NCBI GenBank assembly: GCA_030248195.1
Contig: JASAND010021507.1
Location: 1 to 64,000, forward strand
Source: Trissonchulus latispiculum
Taxonomy: Eukaryota > Nematoda > Enoplea > Enoplida > Ironidae
Direction: 5' to 3'
DNA: 64,000 nt
The number at the start of each line of letters is the position of its first letter. Position 1 is the stretch's first letter. Position numbers and translations under genes: made by a program. Shown piece by piece: positions 35,601 through 43,804 of the stretch. The notes beneath the pieces are model-generated. The model was not told the DNA's origin. It saw nothing but the letters and a program-made list of their open reading frames with translations, and did not search any database.

Positions 35601-38600
35601 ATGATGGTAAATATCACCCTGTTGCATACGCTGCCCGATCATTAAAAAAGTACGAGCGAAACTATTCCACTCATGATAAGGAGTGTCTAGCTATGAAATT
35701 TGGAATTGAGCATTTTCGTCATTACCTTTACGGTGGCCCCCCTTTTACTTTGTTTACTGACCACTCTGCTTTGCGTTGGCTAATGAAACATCCCCCTCGG
35801 AATTCTCGGTTAGCTCGCTGGCAAATGACATTCTCGGAATATGATTTTGAAATCAAGCACCGAAATAATCCTCAGCTTAGGAACGCGGATGGACTCTCTA
35901 GGAATCCTTTATTTGCTGATATTGCCAGGGGTCTGTTAGGTGATGAACAGGAAAATGACAGAAAATTTGTGCAAATTTATCAGGACGAGAGTGAGGAACT
36001 GGTCGCTCACATAAATTTGGTTATTATTCGTGGACAGGCCCGACGGGCCCGAAATCCTAATGTCGCTGTTGTTAACAAATTAAGAGCAAAAAAGGGACCG
36101 CCAGCCGTAAGATCCAAAGTTTCGAAGATCTCGCAACCCTCTAGCTCCAGTGATTCTGATGAGGAACAAGGTCAACCATCCCCTGAAAAACAACCGAAAT
36201 TGAGGAGTACGCGGAAAATTTCTAGCTCCGAAACAAGCGAAGATGAGCCTGACAGTAAATCAAGCTTGCGACCACGCATACTAGATTTAGATTATCCTAG
36301 TAAGGTTTATGAAAAATCCGTCGATGCCTCTCCGGAAGCTGGCCGTTCGAAACGAATTGATCCGGTCACGGCTGTCTTTAGTGACGTTTTTCACCATGCC
36401 GTTCGGGACAATTCCAACGTCTCCCTAAACCCTAAATCTTGGGCTAAATTGCAAACTTTACAACGCGAGGACTTACTTTTGAAAGGCATTATCGACTATA
36501 AAACACTGGGAAACTTACCTAGTAATTTTAACTTGGCTGTCAAAATTACGTCTCTGTCCGAGCAGTGCGACATGCGCGACGACGTCTTAGTTCATCTCGA
36601 AAAAATGAGAGATACCACGTTAGAAGTTTTAGCTGTCCCTGAAAGTTTGCGCGACGAAGCTTTAGCCGCGTGTCATGACAGTCCTTACGCCGCACACGGT
36701 GGTAGAAATAAGACCAGCTTCAGATTGTCCCAACATTTCTGGTGGCCTGGAATGTATGCTGACGTTAAGCGATGGGTGGAGTCCTGTCCTCGTTGTCAGA
36801 GACGAAAAGGACCTCCGAAAAACCCTAAGGCCATGCTTCGACATGCTCCTATAGCCGTCGAGCCTTTTGAGCGCGTTCACTGTGATTTGATGGACGTTAG
36901 TAAAACTTCTAAAAGCGGAATGAAGCATATCTTGAGCTTCATTGATGCCTTTTCGAAATATGTGATTGCCATACCTATTAAGAATAAAACTGCCTATTCT
37001 GTTGCGCAAAGTTTTCTCGAATTTGTCATTCTGCAGTATGGCTCGCCAAAATTGCTAATTTCAGATCAGGGCAAAGAATTTGTTGCACAGCTCAATAAGG
37101 AAATTTGTTCGCAGGTTCAGACACGGAAACTTGAGACTACTAGATATCATCCTGCTGCAAACGGGCAGGTTGAACGCTGGCATAGAACACTGTTGGACAT
37201 GCTTGCTACAGTTACCGAGAACCATTTAGAATGGGACAACATGGTTCCCTATTGCCAGTTTGCATACAACACTTCCATCAATTCTACCACTGGAGAAACA
37301 CCCCATTATCTGTTACATGCCTGGGATCCTGTTCTTCCCAGTGCCACGAACGTCTCCATACCCACTGACCGAAAGTATTCTGGTTTCGACTACGTTAGGG
37401 AAGCGACGGAAGCGCTTCAACTTGCTTGGTCATTAGCTCGCGAAAAAATTGGCGCTGCGCGGAAAATTAACGATGAAAGTTACAACAAAAATGCCGTAGA
37501 ACCGAAGTTTCAGGTCGGTGACTTGGTCATGATTAAGGCCTCGAATGTCGCCAAGCGTGACCAAGTTTATAAATTGTTAGATAAGAAAATTGGCCCATAC
37601 CGTGTTGAGAAGATCGTTGGCTGTGTTGCAGAGGTCTACCCTGCAGGCAACCGCCGTGCCAAGAGGGTCAAAGTACAGTTCAATAACATGTACCCATGTG
37701 TTGAACCTCGTGTGATTACTGCTCCCGTTCACGATCATGACGGCGAAGGTTCAGACAGTGCTGAATCCCCTGCGCCTGACTCACAACCAGCTAAGAGTGT
37801 TGCAAAGTTACAGAAAGCTAACCTACCCAGTACACCGCCTCCAGCCGCTCCTCCTTCCGAAAATGAAACCCCCAAGCCTTTCATTCGCAAGCAATCTACT
37901 CGAAGATCTAAGGCCAATCGTTCTGACACGAGTCCCGAGAAACCTCCCTTCCAGCCTAGGAAACGTGTACCTCTCTCTCCTAAGCAGAAAAGTGTTGCTC
38001 CGCCTAAGGTTGTGGTTTCATCACAAGACTCTACTTCCGAAACTGACAGTATTCCCCAGTTCGTAGGAGAAGAATCACTCTCCCCCGAAAACGATCCAAT
38101 AGCTTTTAATCGTAGAAACTTTTTTAATCCGGTAGATGCACGTTGGCAAGGACATATGGCCATACTACGTGGTCTTCCGGTAGAACACCGTCTCCCAGAA
38201 ATGATGAGACATACCCCCCTACATGAACCATACGAGGTGATCAATGTAGTGGGTGACGGAAATTGCTTCTATCGAGCCATCTCTCTGGCTATTACCGGAT
38301 CGGAAGATCATTGGAAAACTGTAAAGCGTGGGTTATTAGAATTTTTCTCTACTTACGAGCATAAACGCCGGTTTCGGACACTTTTTACTGACCCAGAAGC
38401 GGTTAGAAATAGACTGACTAAAACTGCAGAATACGCAACTGATGATGAATTATTTTTGACCGCTGCCTGGTTGCGCACTCCGATTCAATCTTACTCAAAG
38501 TTTGGCAAGGTCTGGGCATGGCAACAATTTCTGCCGGATGCACTATTAGGCTCTAGCCAAAGTTATGAACGAAATGCACTGTACTTGTATAACGAAAACA

Positions 38601-38899
38601 GTGATCATTTCATGGTAGTGCTTTCAGTACAAACACCTGCCGATTGGAAATGGCCTACCAGTAACAACCCCAAAATTTCGATTATGGAGTTGGTATCTTC
38701 TTCCTCCTCCAACCAATCATCTCCTGCCGACAATGCCAATAAAGGCGGCAGATCCTCTGCACCAAACGTGGAGAAACTGTTCTCCGAAAGCCCATTGCTT
38801 TCTGGTGCTAGCCCCATCTTTAGAAACCCCTTCAGGAAGTCCCAACGCGGGAAATCTTCCTCTGGCCCTATGTCGGGTCGACATTCGTCTGAGCAGTAA
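30476..38899 (+). CDS. env-pol: Env-protease-RT-RNaseH-integrase-OTU polyprotein (2807 aa)
   Basis: One uninterrupted ORF. Residues 1-90: a hydrophobic signal near 63-90. About 91-243: surface-type ectodomain ending in a furin-like RPKR (240-243). 244 onward: fusion-peptide-like hydrophobic stretch and heptad region, then a membrane anchor at about 656-676, resembling F-type/errantivirus envelopes. About 890-1160: two retropepsin domains (DTGS at 908, DTGA at 1072). About 1380-1810: reverse transcriptase (YIDD at 1545) and RNase H (first Asp 1694). About 2060-2380: integrase with an HHCC zinc site, D2137, D2197, E2233 (DD35E) and a GPY motif. About 2580-2720: OTU cysteine protease (DGNC with Cys2597; His2711). 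Low-complexity Ser/Pro-rich linkers separate RNase H from integrase and integrase from OTU. All visible catalytic residues are present, so the enzymes could be active. How the envelope is freed from Pol is unclear; the proteases are the obvious candidates. Confidence 0.9.
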   Translation: MPNLRRDRTTSEPIVDTNTVATQCNLEAYGGLGTGSSPGEDTQSNEPDTFSYLFMLFMWTLAVTVRTVRKVAVPAAWVLLAFLVSKANAQTQADTDSSRFLADEIAKIGTLVLPRWGAVLSPAGIGVISQKTEYLALIVQLAVPPMSPQWKPPEWANEEDCIDLSTGKAKTDQYCVRMINQSCPQFDFLEREIDSIKLEYRKLYSGVLNTHFYSKLLSSLCRSTPGVCTSYPVPEQTHSRPKRFIEFLLAGALGLGGLANSLANSYHLGELDNRVMAVEHGFNVLREDQLKITDSIKRIVHANEQVYAFLHHTVQDLTTLIIRARCSNFSYMRQIYMQLLAHIFTSSLRDGLNSVMRAGLHSEINPNLVNLQTLKGIIRTHPSLRNSLLSQEPSLIYQFGKVYPIKIDFNTLRFGFMLEIPVPLEQEVRPLYAIQNVGYNSRKNGITSLAPLPDYAQRLDTGEVREIDVSACKTAPGLWFCPPNAIVMSLRAKCLQILISYPPERVGEEFEHCREYIQVKVLDNSTIYRTTPAGVLVRTNYTEVIVARSPSLNHVAEGERVPVPETGTLWFEHGRYLHLIIGNTILTSTLGIAKTTVTTSDLRETIVPAPLGRIPLHFTELSTAEYENEQAKNLIQNQVKNYVHLPLIPLELKHGLMVVIVIVLLGCLIIWWITPCGRKFRAKIRNRKSPSPRPNRPAISAPIENQKLQENLFSDDEEEVPIELGNLSVKSDPMPYRPRESLETTFAERNRKSMANRCHATTHYKPISRDTSYASSMSDYGQDPLDISSRPLTDDSRESQPSPLIDLGCDLKGKGNRIVRFSRQVAIEGSEEEDPTVSPHAHADAATSPFKRNVRPVSPESDGSGPQTRLSTRGSGRMVNAHSVLMVRTIPLMISLLLVGQPVNALFDTGSLLSIMSQSLVDRLGLTTTPVETLGSLRTANGGKCQILGYVKIPIIFAGAEKRLPVRNWKFLVVEKLTTDCILGSDFMVTFPGEISLDFGQHTITWPASDGTRVTLPLMIPTKPKKVEIFHIGMTQRNSCTCCMEEVSTTPPRPLPMIYVNLKGQPVQTLLDTGANLSLMNESLVKFLNLKILPMDRPLRAEGVNGQALKFRGAVKVPVEFYDTPGITVEHTFLVPKGLAEDCLIGTDFLHEHGGDLTLSFAQGELRLCKPERPPMVAKLIHQVPVTHTTYRVSAIQKVTIPAYSEVAVPALVESMEKLKYDGLFEPTEVKFAAENSSVQVMPAMVNLRQRLIPVLMKNKTGQAITIYENSTLGNVTPQNELRRGGDIRNYRPLVNENGEPVRLRNPPKLGVNPSQRTGYSVNACFTDQQCTLNDLPEPMREISFDQENLSKTEIGQFLGLLNTNRNCFSQHPFDIGKCTIFKAHINTGDAKPLYATPYRLPVHLRQPLLEELTEMLKYGLIRPSTSPWSSPMIYVPKPGGKLRLCVDFRRVNKISDPDVYPIPRIDDIMTSLKGSKFFSTIDLSKGFNQIELDEESKAKASFNTFHGQFEYNVLPFGLKCAPGNFQRCMERILGDLQWKKCIIYIDDILIFSKSFEEHLKIMQEVFDRLRAADLKMNPGKCHFLKKSVTYLGHIISEQGVEPLKERIQAIHDLAVPRNIKDVESFLGMCAYYAKFIKGFAHLAAPLYSLKKKGVRFVWNNTHQQSFVLLKKSLVEAPVLAHPDLTKGFILHTDASDLGLGAVLSQEQDDGKYHPVAYAARSLKKYERNYSTHDKECLAMKFGIEHFRHYLYGGPPFTLFTDHSALRWLMKHPPRNSRLARWQMTFSEYDFEIKHRNNPQLRNADGLSRNPLFADIARGLLGDEQENDRKFVQIYQDESEELVAHINLVIIRGQARRARNPNVAVVNKLRAKKGPPAVRSKVSKISQPSSSSDSDEEQGQPSPEKQPKLRSTRKISSSETSEDEPDSKSSLRPRILDLDYPSKVYEKSVDASPEAGRSKRIDPVTAVFSDVFHHAVRDNSNVSLNPKSWAKLQTLQREDLLLKGIIDYKTLGNLPSNFNLAVKITSLSEQCDMRDDVLVHLEKMRDTTLEVLAVPESLRDEALAACHDSPYAAHGGRNKTSFRLSQHFWWPGMYADVKRWVESCPRCQRRKGPPKNPKAMLRHAPIAVEPFERVHCDLMDVSKTSKSGMKHILSFIDAFSKYVIAIPIKNKTAYSVAQSFLEFVILQYGSPKLLISDQGKEFVAQLNKEICSQVQTRKLETTRYHPAANGQVERWHRTLLDMLATVTENHLEWDNMVPYCQFAYNTSINSTTGETPHYLLHAWDPVLPSATNVSIPTDRKYSGFDYVREATEALQLAWSLAREKIGAARKINDESYNKNAVEPKFQVGDLVMIKASNVAKRDQVYKLLDKKIGPYRVEKIVGCVAEVYPAGNRRAKRVKVQFNNMYPCVEPRVITAPVHDHDGEGSDSAESPAPDSQPAKSVAKLQKANLPSTPPPAAPPSENETPKPFIRKQSTRRSKANRSDTSPEKPPFQPRKRVPLSPKQKSVAPPKVVVSSQDSTSETDSIPQFVGEESLSPENDPIAFNRRNFFNPVDARWQGHMAILRGLPVEHRLPEMMRHTPLHEPYEVINVVGDGNCFYRAISLAITGSEDHWKTVKRGLLEFFSTYEHKRRFRTLFTDPEAVRNRLTKTAEYATDDELFLTAAWLRTPIQSYSKFGKVWAWQQFLPDALLGSSQSYERNALYLYNENSDHFMVVLSVQTPADWKWPTSNNPKISIMELVSSSSSNQSSPADNANKGGRSSAPNVEKLFSESPLLSGASPIFRNPFRKSQRGKSSSGPMSGRHSSEQ
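33140..34010 (+). other. Tandem retropepsin domains
   Basis: Two homologous aspartic-protease units lie side by side: FDTGS with a later DCILGSDF, and LDTGA with DCLIGTDF. Retroviral proteases normally have one active-site triad per chain and must dimerise. Two intact triads in one chain suggest a self-contained single-chain enzyme, like cellular pepsins, or a duplication with divided tasks. Confidence 0.75.
38210..38640 (+). other. OTU-type cysteine protease domain
   Basis: The segment VVGDGNCFYRAIS (Asp2594, Cys2597) and a distal NSDHFMVVLS (His2711) are the hallmark motifs of OTU deubiquitinases, with an intervening region of normal length (about 120 residues). OTU proteases cleave ubiquitin conjugates; those of nairoviruses and arteriviruses blunt host responses or process polyproteins. 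Here it could do either. It ends the ORF, with only a Ser-rich tail beyond. Confidence 0.8.
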
Positions 38900-39896
38900 A
38901 CTTGGACGCTAAACAACCCTGTGATCTGTAACATAGAATTTCTTATAAAGATTGTAAATGTACCTATCTGCCAAATACCTTGTATAGTAACATAACTAGT
39001 GCCTTGCACTCTAACTCTGTAGAACTTTCTTTTAGTAACTTTTCTGCATTAATCTGTCTGACCAACTTCTCCATTGCGAATTTCGAATAGTATTGTTATT
39101 TGTTTAAGAGGTCTCGGATGCTACATCTAAACCGACGATCTAGAACTTTGAAGTGTATGATAAAGTTGCTCCATGTTGGGCATTGCCTCAGTACATAACA
39201 TCGGTACTAGAGGAGGAAATGTATTAAGATTGCCGTCTGCTCCATGATGGGCACTGTACCTCGACTCTAACATCTGTCGAAGGTAGAGGCACGTATTCGC
39301 AGAAGTTCTGGTCTTCGGGCTATAAGCCCATGTGAAGTGCGCGGAATGCAGCTTCCGTAGTGGCTTCGATAACAAATGCTGCATAAAAGCTTTAGTTTAA
39401 CTTATAACTAGGCAACAAAAACAGTAGAAAAACTTCCGTTAATATAAACCAAAAAATATGCAGTAAATTGTTGTAACATAGATTTTCATCTACTTGTAGT
39501 ATAGGTTTCACCTTACTGTAACATAATTATATTCCTTATTATAATCTTGTATAGTGATATAGAAAATACAAAATCCTCCTATAAAAATAGACAAAATACA
39601 TAAAAATCTTAAAAAATACACAAAACCATTCTTTCTCTCTTATAATTACGTTGTTGTGTGAATAGTTTGTTGGTAATAATTTGTGCTCATGTCTAACCAT
39701 TTAGTTATAAGCCATCTTATGTGTGCGGTGCATAATCTTAGGTAAATAGATCACCAGTTAAACATAGAAGTATGAAAGCTAATTCATGATTAAGAGAAAA
39801 TAAAAGATTTACTTAGTTTCTTCTGATTGGATATTGCTTGGATATCTTTAGGACAAGTTGTTTGGGTGAATATAAACCTGTGTGTGTGTTGTTCAG
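38900..39896 (+). other. Spacer between env-pol and the accessory genes
   Basis: AT-rich with no plus-strand ORF of note. A GC-richer patch at about 39105-39385 may be structured. It ends in a pyrimidine-rich TGTGTGTGTTGTTCAG acceptor-like site at 39896. Confidence 0.45.
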
Positions 39897-40624
39897 ATCC
39901 TAGAGGAGTTCGTCATGCCGCCGACTGATTTGCCCATCCGTGATGAGTGTATAGAGGAGTACCCGCCGTCTCTCCCGCCGCCCAATCCTGCATTGATGAA
40001 TCCTGTACCAGCTCCGCCTGATCCGACCGCCTTGTTCTATCGACTGATGACTTGTGAGATTGGACCACTTCGAGACTCCGGATCCCTGCCCCCAGGATTG
40101 ATTGAGATCACCAAAGGATCGCAGAAGTTTGTTGTCACCAGTCCCTTTAGGCCCCAGTTGTTCCCGCCTAACCATAGAGTTCATCTTCTGAAGGAAGGTA
40201 TTCATATTGCTCAGGTGTGCAGCTCCTCTGTTGTAATTGTTTTTGGAGAGTTGGTTTGTCATACCATGGTGTTCCTTTCGTGTTTTACCCTTTAGAGGAC
40301 AAGTTCCGCGAGAAGTCTAACATCATTAAGCGTTGTCTTCTTCGTGCGCTCCCATCGGTCCAAAATCCCATTTGCCGCTGTCCTAACATTAATTGCTTGT
40401 CCGATAAGACTGTGTCGTTGCTTGAACATAGAAGTTGGCCGCATGCCATGCGTGTACGGTGGGATGACTATCAGAATAGTTTGTTTGCTAAGATTGGCTT
40501 GATCCATCCCGATTTGCCTGATACTATCGGTGATCCGTGCATGCCTATGTTGGAGGATGCTATTATGTATTTGCCCAATTTCCTAGGTTATCAATATGAT
40601 CGTTTGTTGAGCATGACTGAATGA
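39896..40624 (+). pseudogene. Accessory gene 1 (zinc-ribbon-like), frameshifted copy
   Basis: The ATG is at 39915, 18 bases after an acceptor-like AG. The N-terminal half is acidic and Pro-rich (IEEYPPSLPPPNPAL). The reading frame shifts by one base between about 40215 and 40230. The downstream frame carries LCCNCFW, SYHGVPF and CRCPNINC and runs to the stop at 40624. The four Cys follow C-x2-C-x46-C-x4-C, exactly as in the next two genes. The lost base lies immediately before the first Cys pair; no slippery heptamer is seen, so a deletion or sequencing error is likelier than programmed shifting. Its function is unknown. Confidence 0.65.
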
Positions 40625-40734
40625 TATAATGTGTGTGGAATGGTGCTAGATGTGTATGTCTCTGTGTCCTAATCTGCTACAATGTAGTTGAGACTCTTTC
40701 CCTGTGATTAGCCGTTCAGAATCCCCTTATCTTG

Positions 40735-40755
40735 TCTTTAGGAATACCTAATTAG
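40735..40755 (+). promoter_or_regulatory. Splice-acceptor-like site before accessory gene 2
   Basis: CCCCTTATCTTGTCTTTAG ends at 40741, 14 bases before the ATG. Similar tracts end at 39896 and 41470 before genes 1 and 3. Confidence 0.5.
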
Positions 40756-41385
40756 ATGGCTCCGAAGCTTCCCCCCGTCATTGAATCTGATCCCGATCCT
40801 GCACAGGAAGATCCTGCTTTGACTGTTCCCTTTAGCCTAGCTTGCCCGCTTGAGTTTCAAGGTCCCCTGCGCGTGCCTAGTGAAATGCCCAATGGTCTGG
40901 TGATGCTTCCTGGTATGTTAGATGTCTACACTGATCCCCGCCATCAGGAATTGTTTAAGGAAAATAACAGGGTTCATTTAGTCGATCCGCAAATTGCGCA
41001 GGTTAGCACTTTCCTATGCCTTAACTGTTTTTGGAGAATAGGTTTGAGTTTTCATGGAGTACCAGTTCATGTTTTTCCCGTGTCTGATGAAGCCCGCCGA
41101 TCCACCCATCCTGCCAAGGCTTACCTGCATGAACATGTCCCTTCGTCTGGTGGAGGTATTTTCCGTTGTCCAAACGTCCGTTGTCAATCTGTTTGCGTGC
41201 TTGTTTTGCATGAATTGCAAGAATGGATGCATGGCCGTGGCATGCAAGTTTTAAGTGCTGATGTGCGTGAAGTTTTGTTTAACCTGCCTTCTTTCCTTTA
41301 TCCATATATTCCGCGTGATGTTCTGAGTTACTGTATGCGCATGAATGGTGAACTGAATCCCTATTTCCCTAATACCTTAGGTTAA
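40756..41385 (+). CDS. Accessory gene 2, zinc-ribbon-like protein (209 aa)
   Basis: Intact ORF from ATG 40756. Acidic/Pro-rich N-terminus, then a conserved core: RVHLVDPQIAQV, LCLNCFWRIGLSFHGVP, and FRCPNVRC. The cysteines are C88, C91, C138 and C143, a C-x2-C-x46-C-x4-C arrangement suited to one zinc ion. No signal peptide or membrane helix, so cytoplasmic or nuclear. Paralogous to its two neighbours and on the same strand as gag-pol, inside the LTRs, so it belongs to the retroelement. I do not recognise the family; a regulatory or host-antagonist role is a guess by analogy with complex retroviruses. Confidence 0.75.
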   Translation: MAPKLPPVIESDPDPAQEDPALTVPFSLACPLEFQGPLRVPSEMPNGLVMLPGMLDVYTDPRHQELFKENNRVHLVDPQIAQVSTFLCLNCFWRIGLSFHGVPVHVFPVSDEARRSTHPAKAYLHEHVPSSGGGIFRCPNVRCQSVCVLVLHELQEWMHGRGMQVLSADVREVLFNLPSFLYPYIPRDVLSYCMRMNGELNPYFPNTLG

Positions 41386-41460
41386 GTCTCCTCTACACTT
41401 CCTCTAGTTAAGATTATCAAATAACGTCCTTGTAAGAATCTCACATTAAGTTTTTTGCTA

Positions 41461-41476
41461 CTTTTTGCAGTTCAAT
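41461..41476 (+). promoter_or_regulatory. Splice-acceptor-like site before accessory gene 3
   Basis: TTTTTTGCTACTTTTTGCAG ends at 41470, six bases before the ATG at 41477. It is the strongest of the three acceptor-like sites. Confidence 0.55.
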
Positions 41477-42151
41477 ATGCCCGTCCCGATCCTAGCTTGG
41501 TTGAATGGTCAGGAGAAGTTTGCAGCCAATGAGACCAATGATGACCTGACCTACCTCCTCCCCAAACTCACCCCACGTCAGCGGGTGATGCGTGTGTTTG
41601 CGGATGAAGGCATTCATACGCTTCGGTACAATCCTGGTCCTGACCCCCTCATGTGGATCACCCCTCAACAGCGAGGACCCCCTCGAGATTTGTTCCCGCC
41701 GATTCCGGAGCTGAGGAGATGCCTGCGCACCCAACGGATCTACGTCGCTCCCGGAACTTCTGAGTTGTTTGCTCCAGGCAAAACTGTCCGTCTGCTTGAT
41801 CCAGAGGTATTGGAGGTTTGCACGTTGCTGTGCACGGACTGTTTTTGGAAGTATTCCATTTCCTACTATGGAATACCATTTAAGTTTCGCACGCTGCCCA
41901 ATTCTGTTCTGTTTGAGTCGTTTCCGACTAAGGTTAACCTGCAATCCTATGTTGAGCCCGCTGTCGATGTTCAGTTCCATTGTCCTAACCGCATCTGCAT
42001 GTCCCCTAAGGTTATTATTTTGCATGTGAACGGCAGCTGGGGCACCATTCCGTTTCCGTACAAACTGCCTGCCTGCATTGCCCTTACTCTTCCGTACTTG
42101 CATCACATGCATCGTCATTTTCCAGAGGATCTCGTCGATCCTAAGTTTTAG
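41477..42151 (+). CDS. Accessory gene 3, zinc-ribbon-like protein (224 aa)
   Basis: The ATG at 41477 is chosen because an upstream TTG (41465) would place the start before the acceptor. The longer, distinct N-terminal half is followed by the shared core: TVRLLDPEVLEVCTLLCTDCFWKYSISYYGIP and FHCPNRICMS in separate blocks. Cysteines C119, C122, C169 and C174 keep the same x2/x46/x4 spacing as genes 1 and 2, although the surrounding sequence has diverged widely. That spacing argues for selection on a folded zinc site. Family unknown. Confidence 0.75.
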   Translation: MPVPILAWLNGQEKFAANETNDDLTYLLPKLTPRQRVMRVFADEGIHTLRYNPGPDPLMWITPQQRGPPRDLFPPIPELRRCLRTQRIYVAPGTSELFAPGKTVRLLDPEVLEVCTLLCTDCFWKYSISYYGIPFKFRTLPNSVLFESFPTKVNLQSYVEPAVDVQFHCPNRICMSPKVIILHVNGSWGTIPFPYKLPACIALTLPYLHHMHRHFPEDLVDPKF

Positions 42152-43804
42152 TGTGTTGGTTTTATTTTAGTATGCGTTTATTTTATGTTCGGCGAACTTT
42201 TAGTTTAGCGGCAGAAGTTTAATGATCTGAATTGATGATTATGCATCAGAATTTCGGAGAAAGATTGTTTGTATCGCGTTAAAGTTAAGAATCAAAGGTC
42301 TCGAAACATAATTCACCTTCTGCCGGTTTGAGAGCATGACTTTTAATTTCTGTATATTACTGTTTTCTGTTTGGCATGACATTTCTGTATTGTTTCGGTT
42401 GCACTGCATGATCGCATGATTTCTGTTTATATTGCCTGTTCTGTGTACTGACTCTGTTTTGTTCTGTCCGCTTGCTTTGGAGGTTCTTAGTTTAACCGGA
42501 CTTTAAGATTCCGGGAGGTCAGAGATAAACGGAGCGGTTAGTTAAAACACAAATGAACCCGGTCCTATCTATGCTCTAAACGAATCTCAACACTCAGGAA
42601 TTATTTCAACGAAGCCGTCCTACACATTAGTTTCCCCACTGCAAGAATAAACTTGGGAGTAGTATTTATTGTCCGCCGTGTGCTTGTCTGTACTAATTTT
42701 AGCTTCACTGCATTGGATGCCTACTTACCACAAAGCCGCCGCTCACTTCACGCAGATATCTAGTCCCACACTAACCTACTACCCTATGATTTGGTTGTTT
42801 GCCGCTTTAGTTGTTTACTTTTTATTAGTTGTTGGATAATTTGCCTAAAAGGGTTTAGAAGATGTCATAAGGCACCACTTTGAAAAACCATAGTTGATTG
42901 AAAACGCTAGTTTCGTGAAACGTTCATCTTACAACTGCACACCCTTACAAGGTTTCATACATCGAAATTTCAAGCTATGTGGTAATGTGCCTGAAAAGGA
43001 TAAGAGAGCATACAACTTGTTTGAACCTAAAACAGTAAAAGATAAAGAACCACAACGGATAAGAAGCTAGAGGGCTTAGTGGACAATAGTGACCAGTTAT
43101 TTTGGTAGAGAATAATAGTTTGGAGATAGTTGGAGAGACACCAGCTATCTGTGTAACCGGTATTCATTTTGTTGTTCAAATGTTATAGGCTGTTTCCTAA
43201 CAGTGGCTAGTATTCTATTTTTTTCTCGTCCACCTCTACACGCTGATCGATGAGTGATGATCGATGATGGCTTGGTCCTGGCCTCACTTGCCACCGTGTG
43301 CACCGCCACCACCACCGCTGCCAGTTTTGGAACTTCATTGCTGTCGGCCACCCCTGTGCCGGCCGCCTCTGTACCGTCTCCTCGTATAGACTGAATGGAA
43401 TGTTTCCACAGCCAAAACTTCACCCCTCCCCCCGGTCACCATCCGCTCCTCCAAGATAGACTGCGTGGATTTTGCCACAGCCATTTAGCCCTACGTCTGC
43501 CATCTCACCTCTAACAGACTGCTTGGTTCATGCCTCAGCTACTCCCCACTACCGCTACACTGCTCCTGCGATTAAGCTACCCGGAAATAGAACCGGATGC
43601 CTTTATCCTGACAGGTACTTGACTTGCTGCTGACATCATCATCATCATCAACGATCAACTGTATAAATTGATAAACTGTACAGCTGTTTAATTTCACTTG
43701 TCTGTCCTGCATGCTTGTTTCTCTTGGTATACTGCGCTGTTAACGTATTTCACAATTATTGTCACCGGGTAGTCGAACTCTACCCCATTTTTTATTGTGG
43801 AGAA
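42152..43804 (+). other. 3' untranslated region with triple repeat and polypurine tract
   Basis: No ORF. Three imperfect repeats of about 65 bp begin near 43386, 43453 and 43515, each reading roughly AGACTGC-TGG-TT-TGCCACAGC. A (CAT)n run lies at about 43634-43649. TTGTGGAGAA (43795-43804) directly precedes the 3' LTR and is the likely, though short, polypurine tract for plus-strand priming. Confidence 0.6.

Noticed and set aside
39127..39384. Minus-strand 85-residue ORF between env-pol and the accessory genes
   Set aside because: No domain and the opposite strand to the element; the GC-rich patch is better left as spacer.
40210..40235. Programmed -1 frameshift in accessory gene 1
   Set aside because: No X-XXY-YYZ heptamer or downstream structure is visible, and the paralogues have no shift here.
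43634..43649. CRISPR-like or other array signal from (CAT)n and the 65-bp repeats
   Set aside because: The repeats are few, imperfect and eukaryotic retroelement sequence without spacers.
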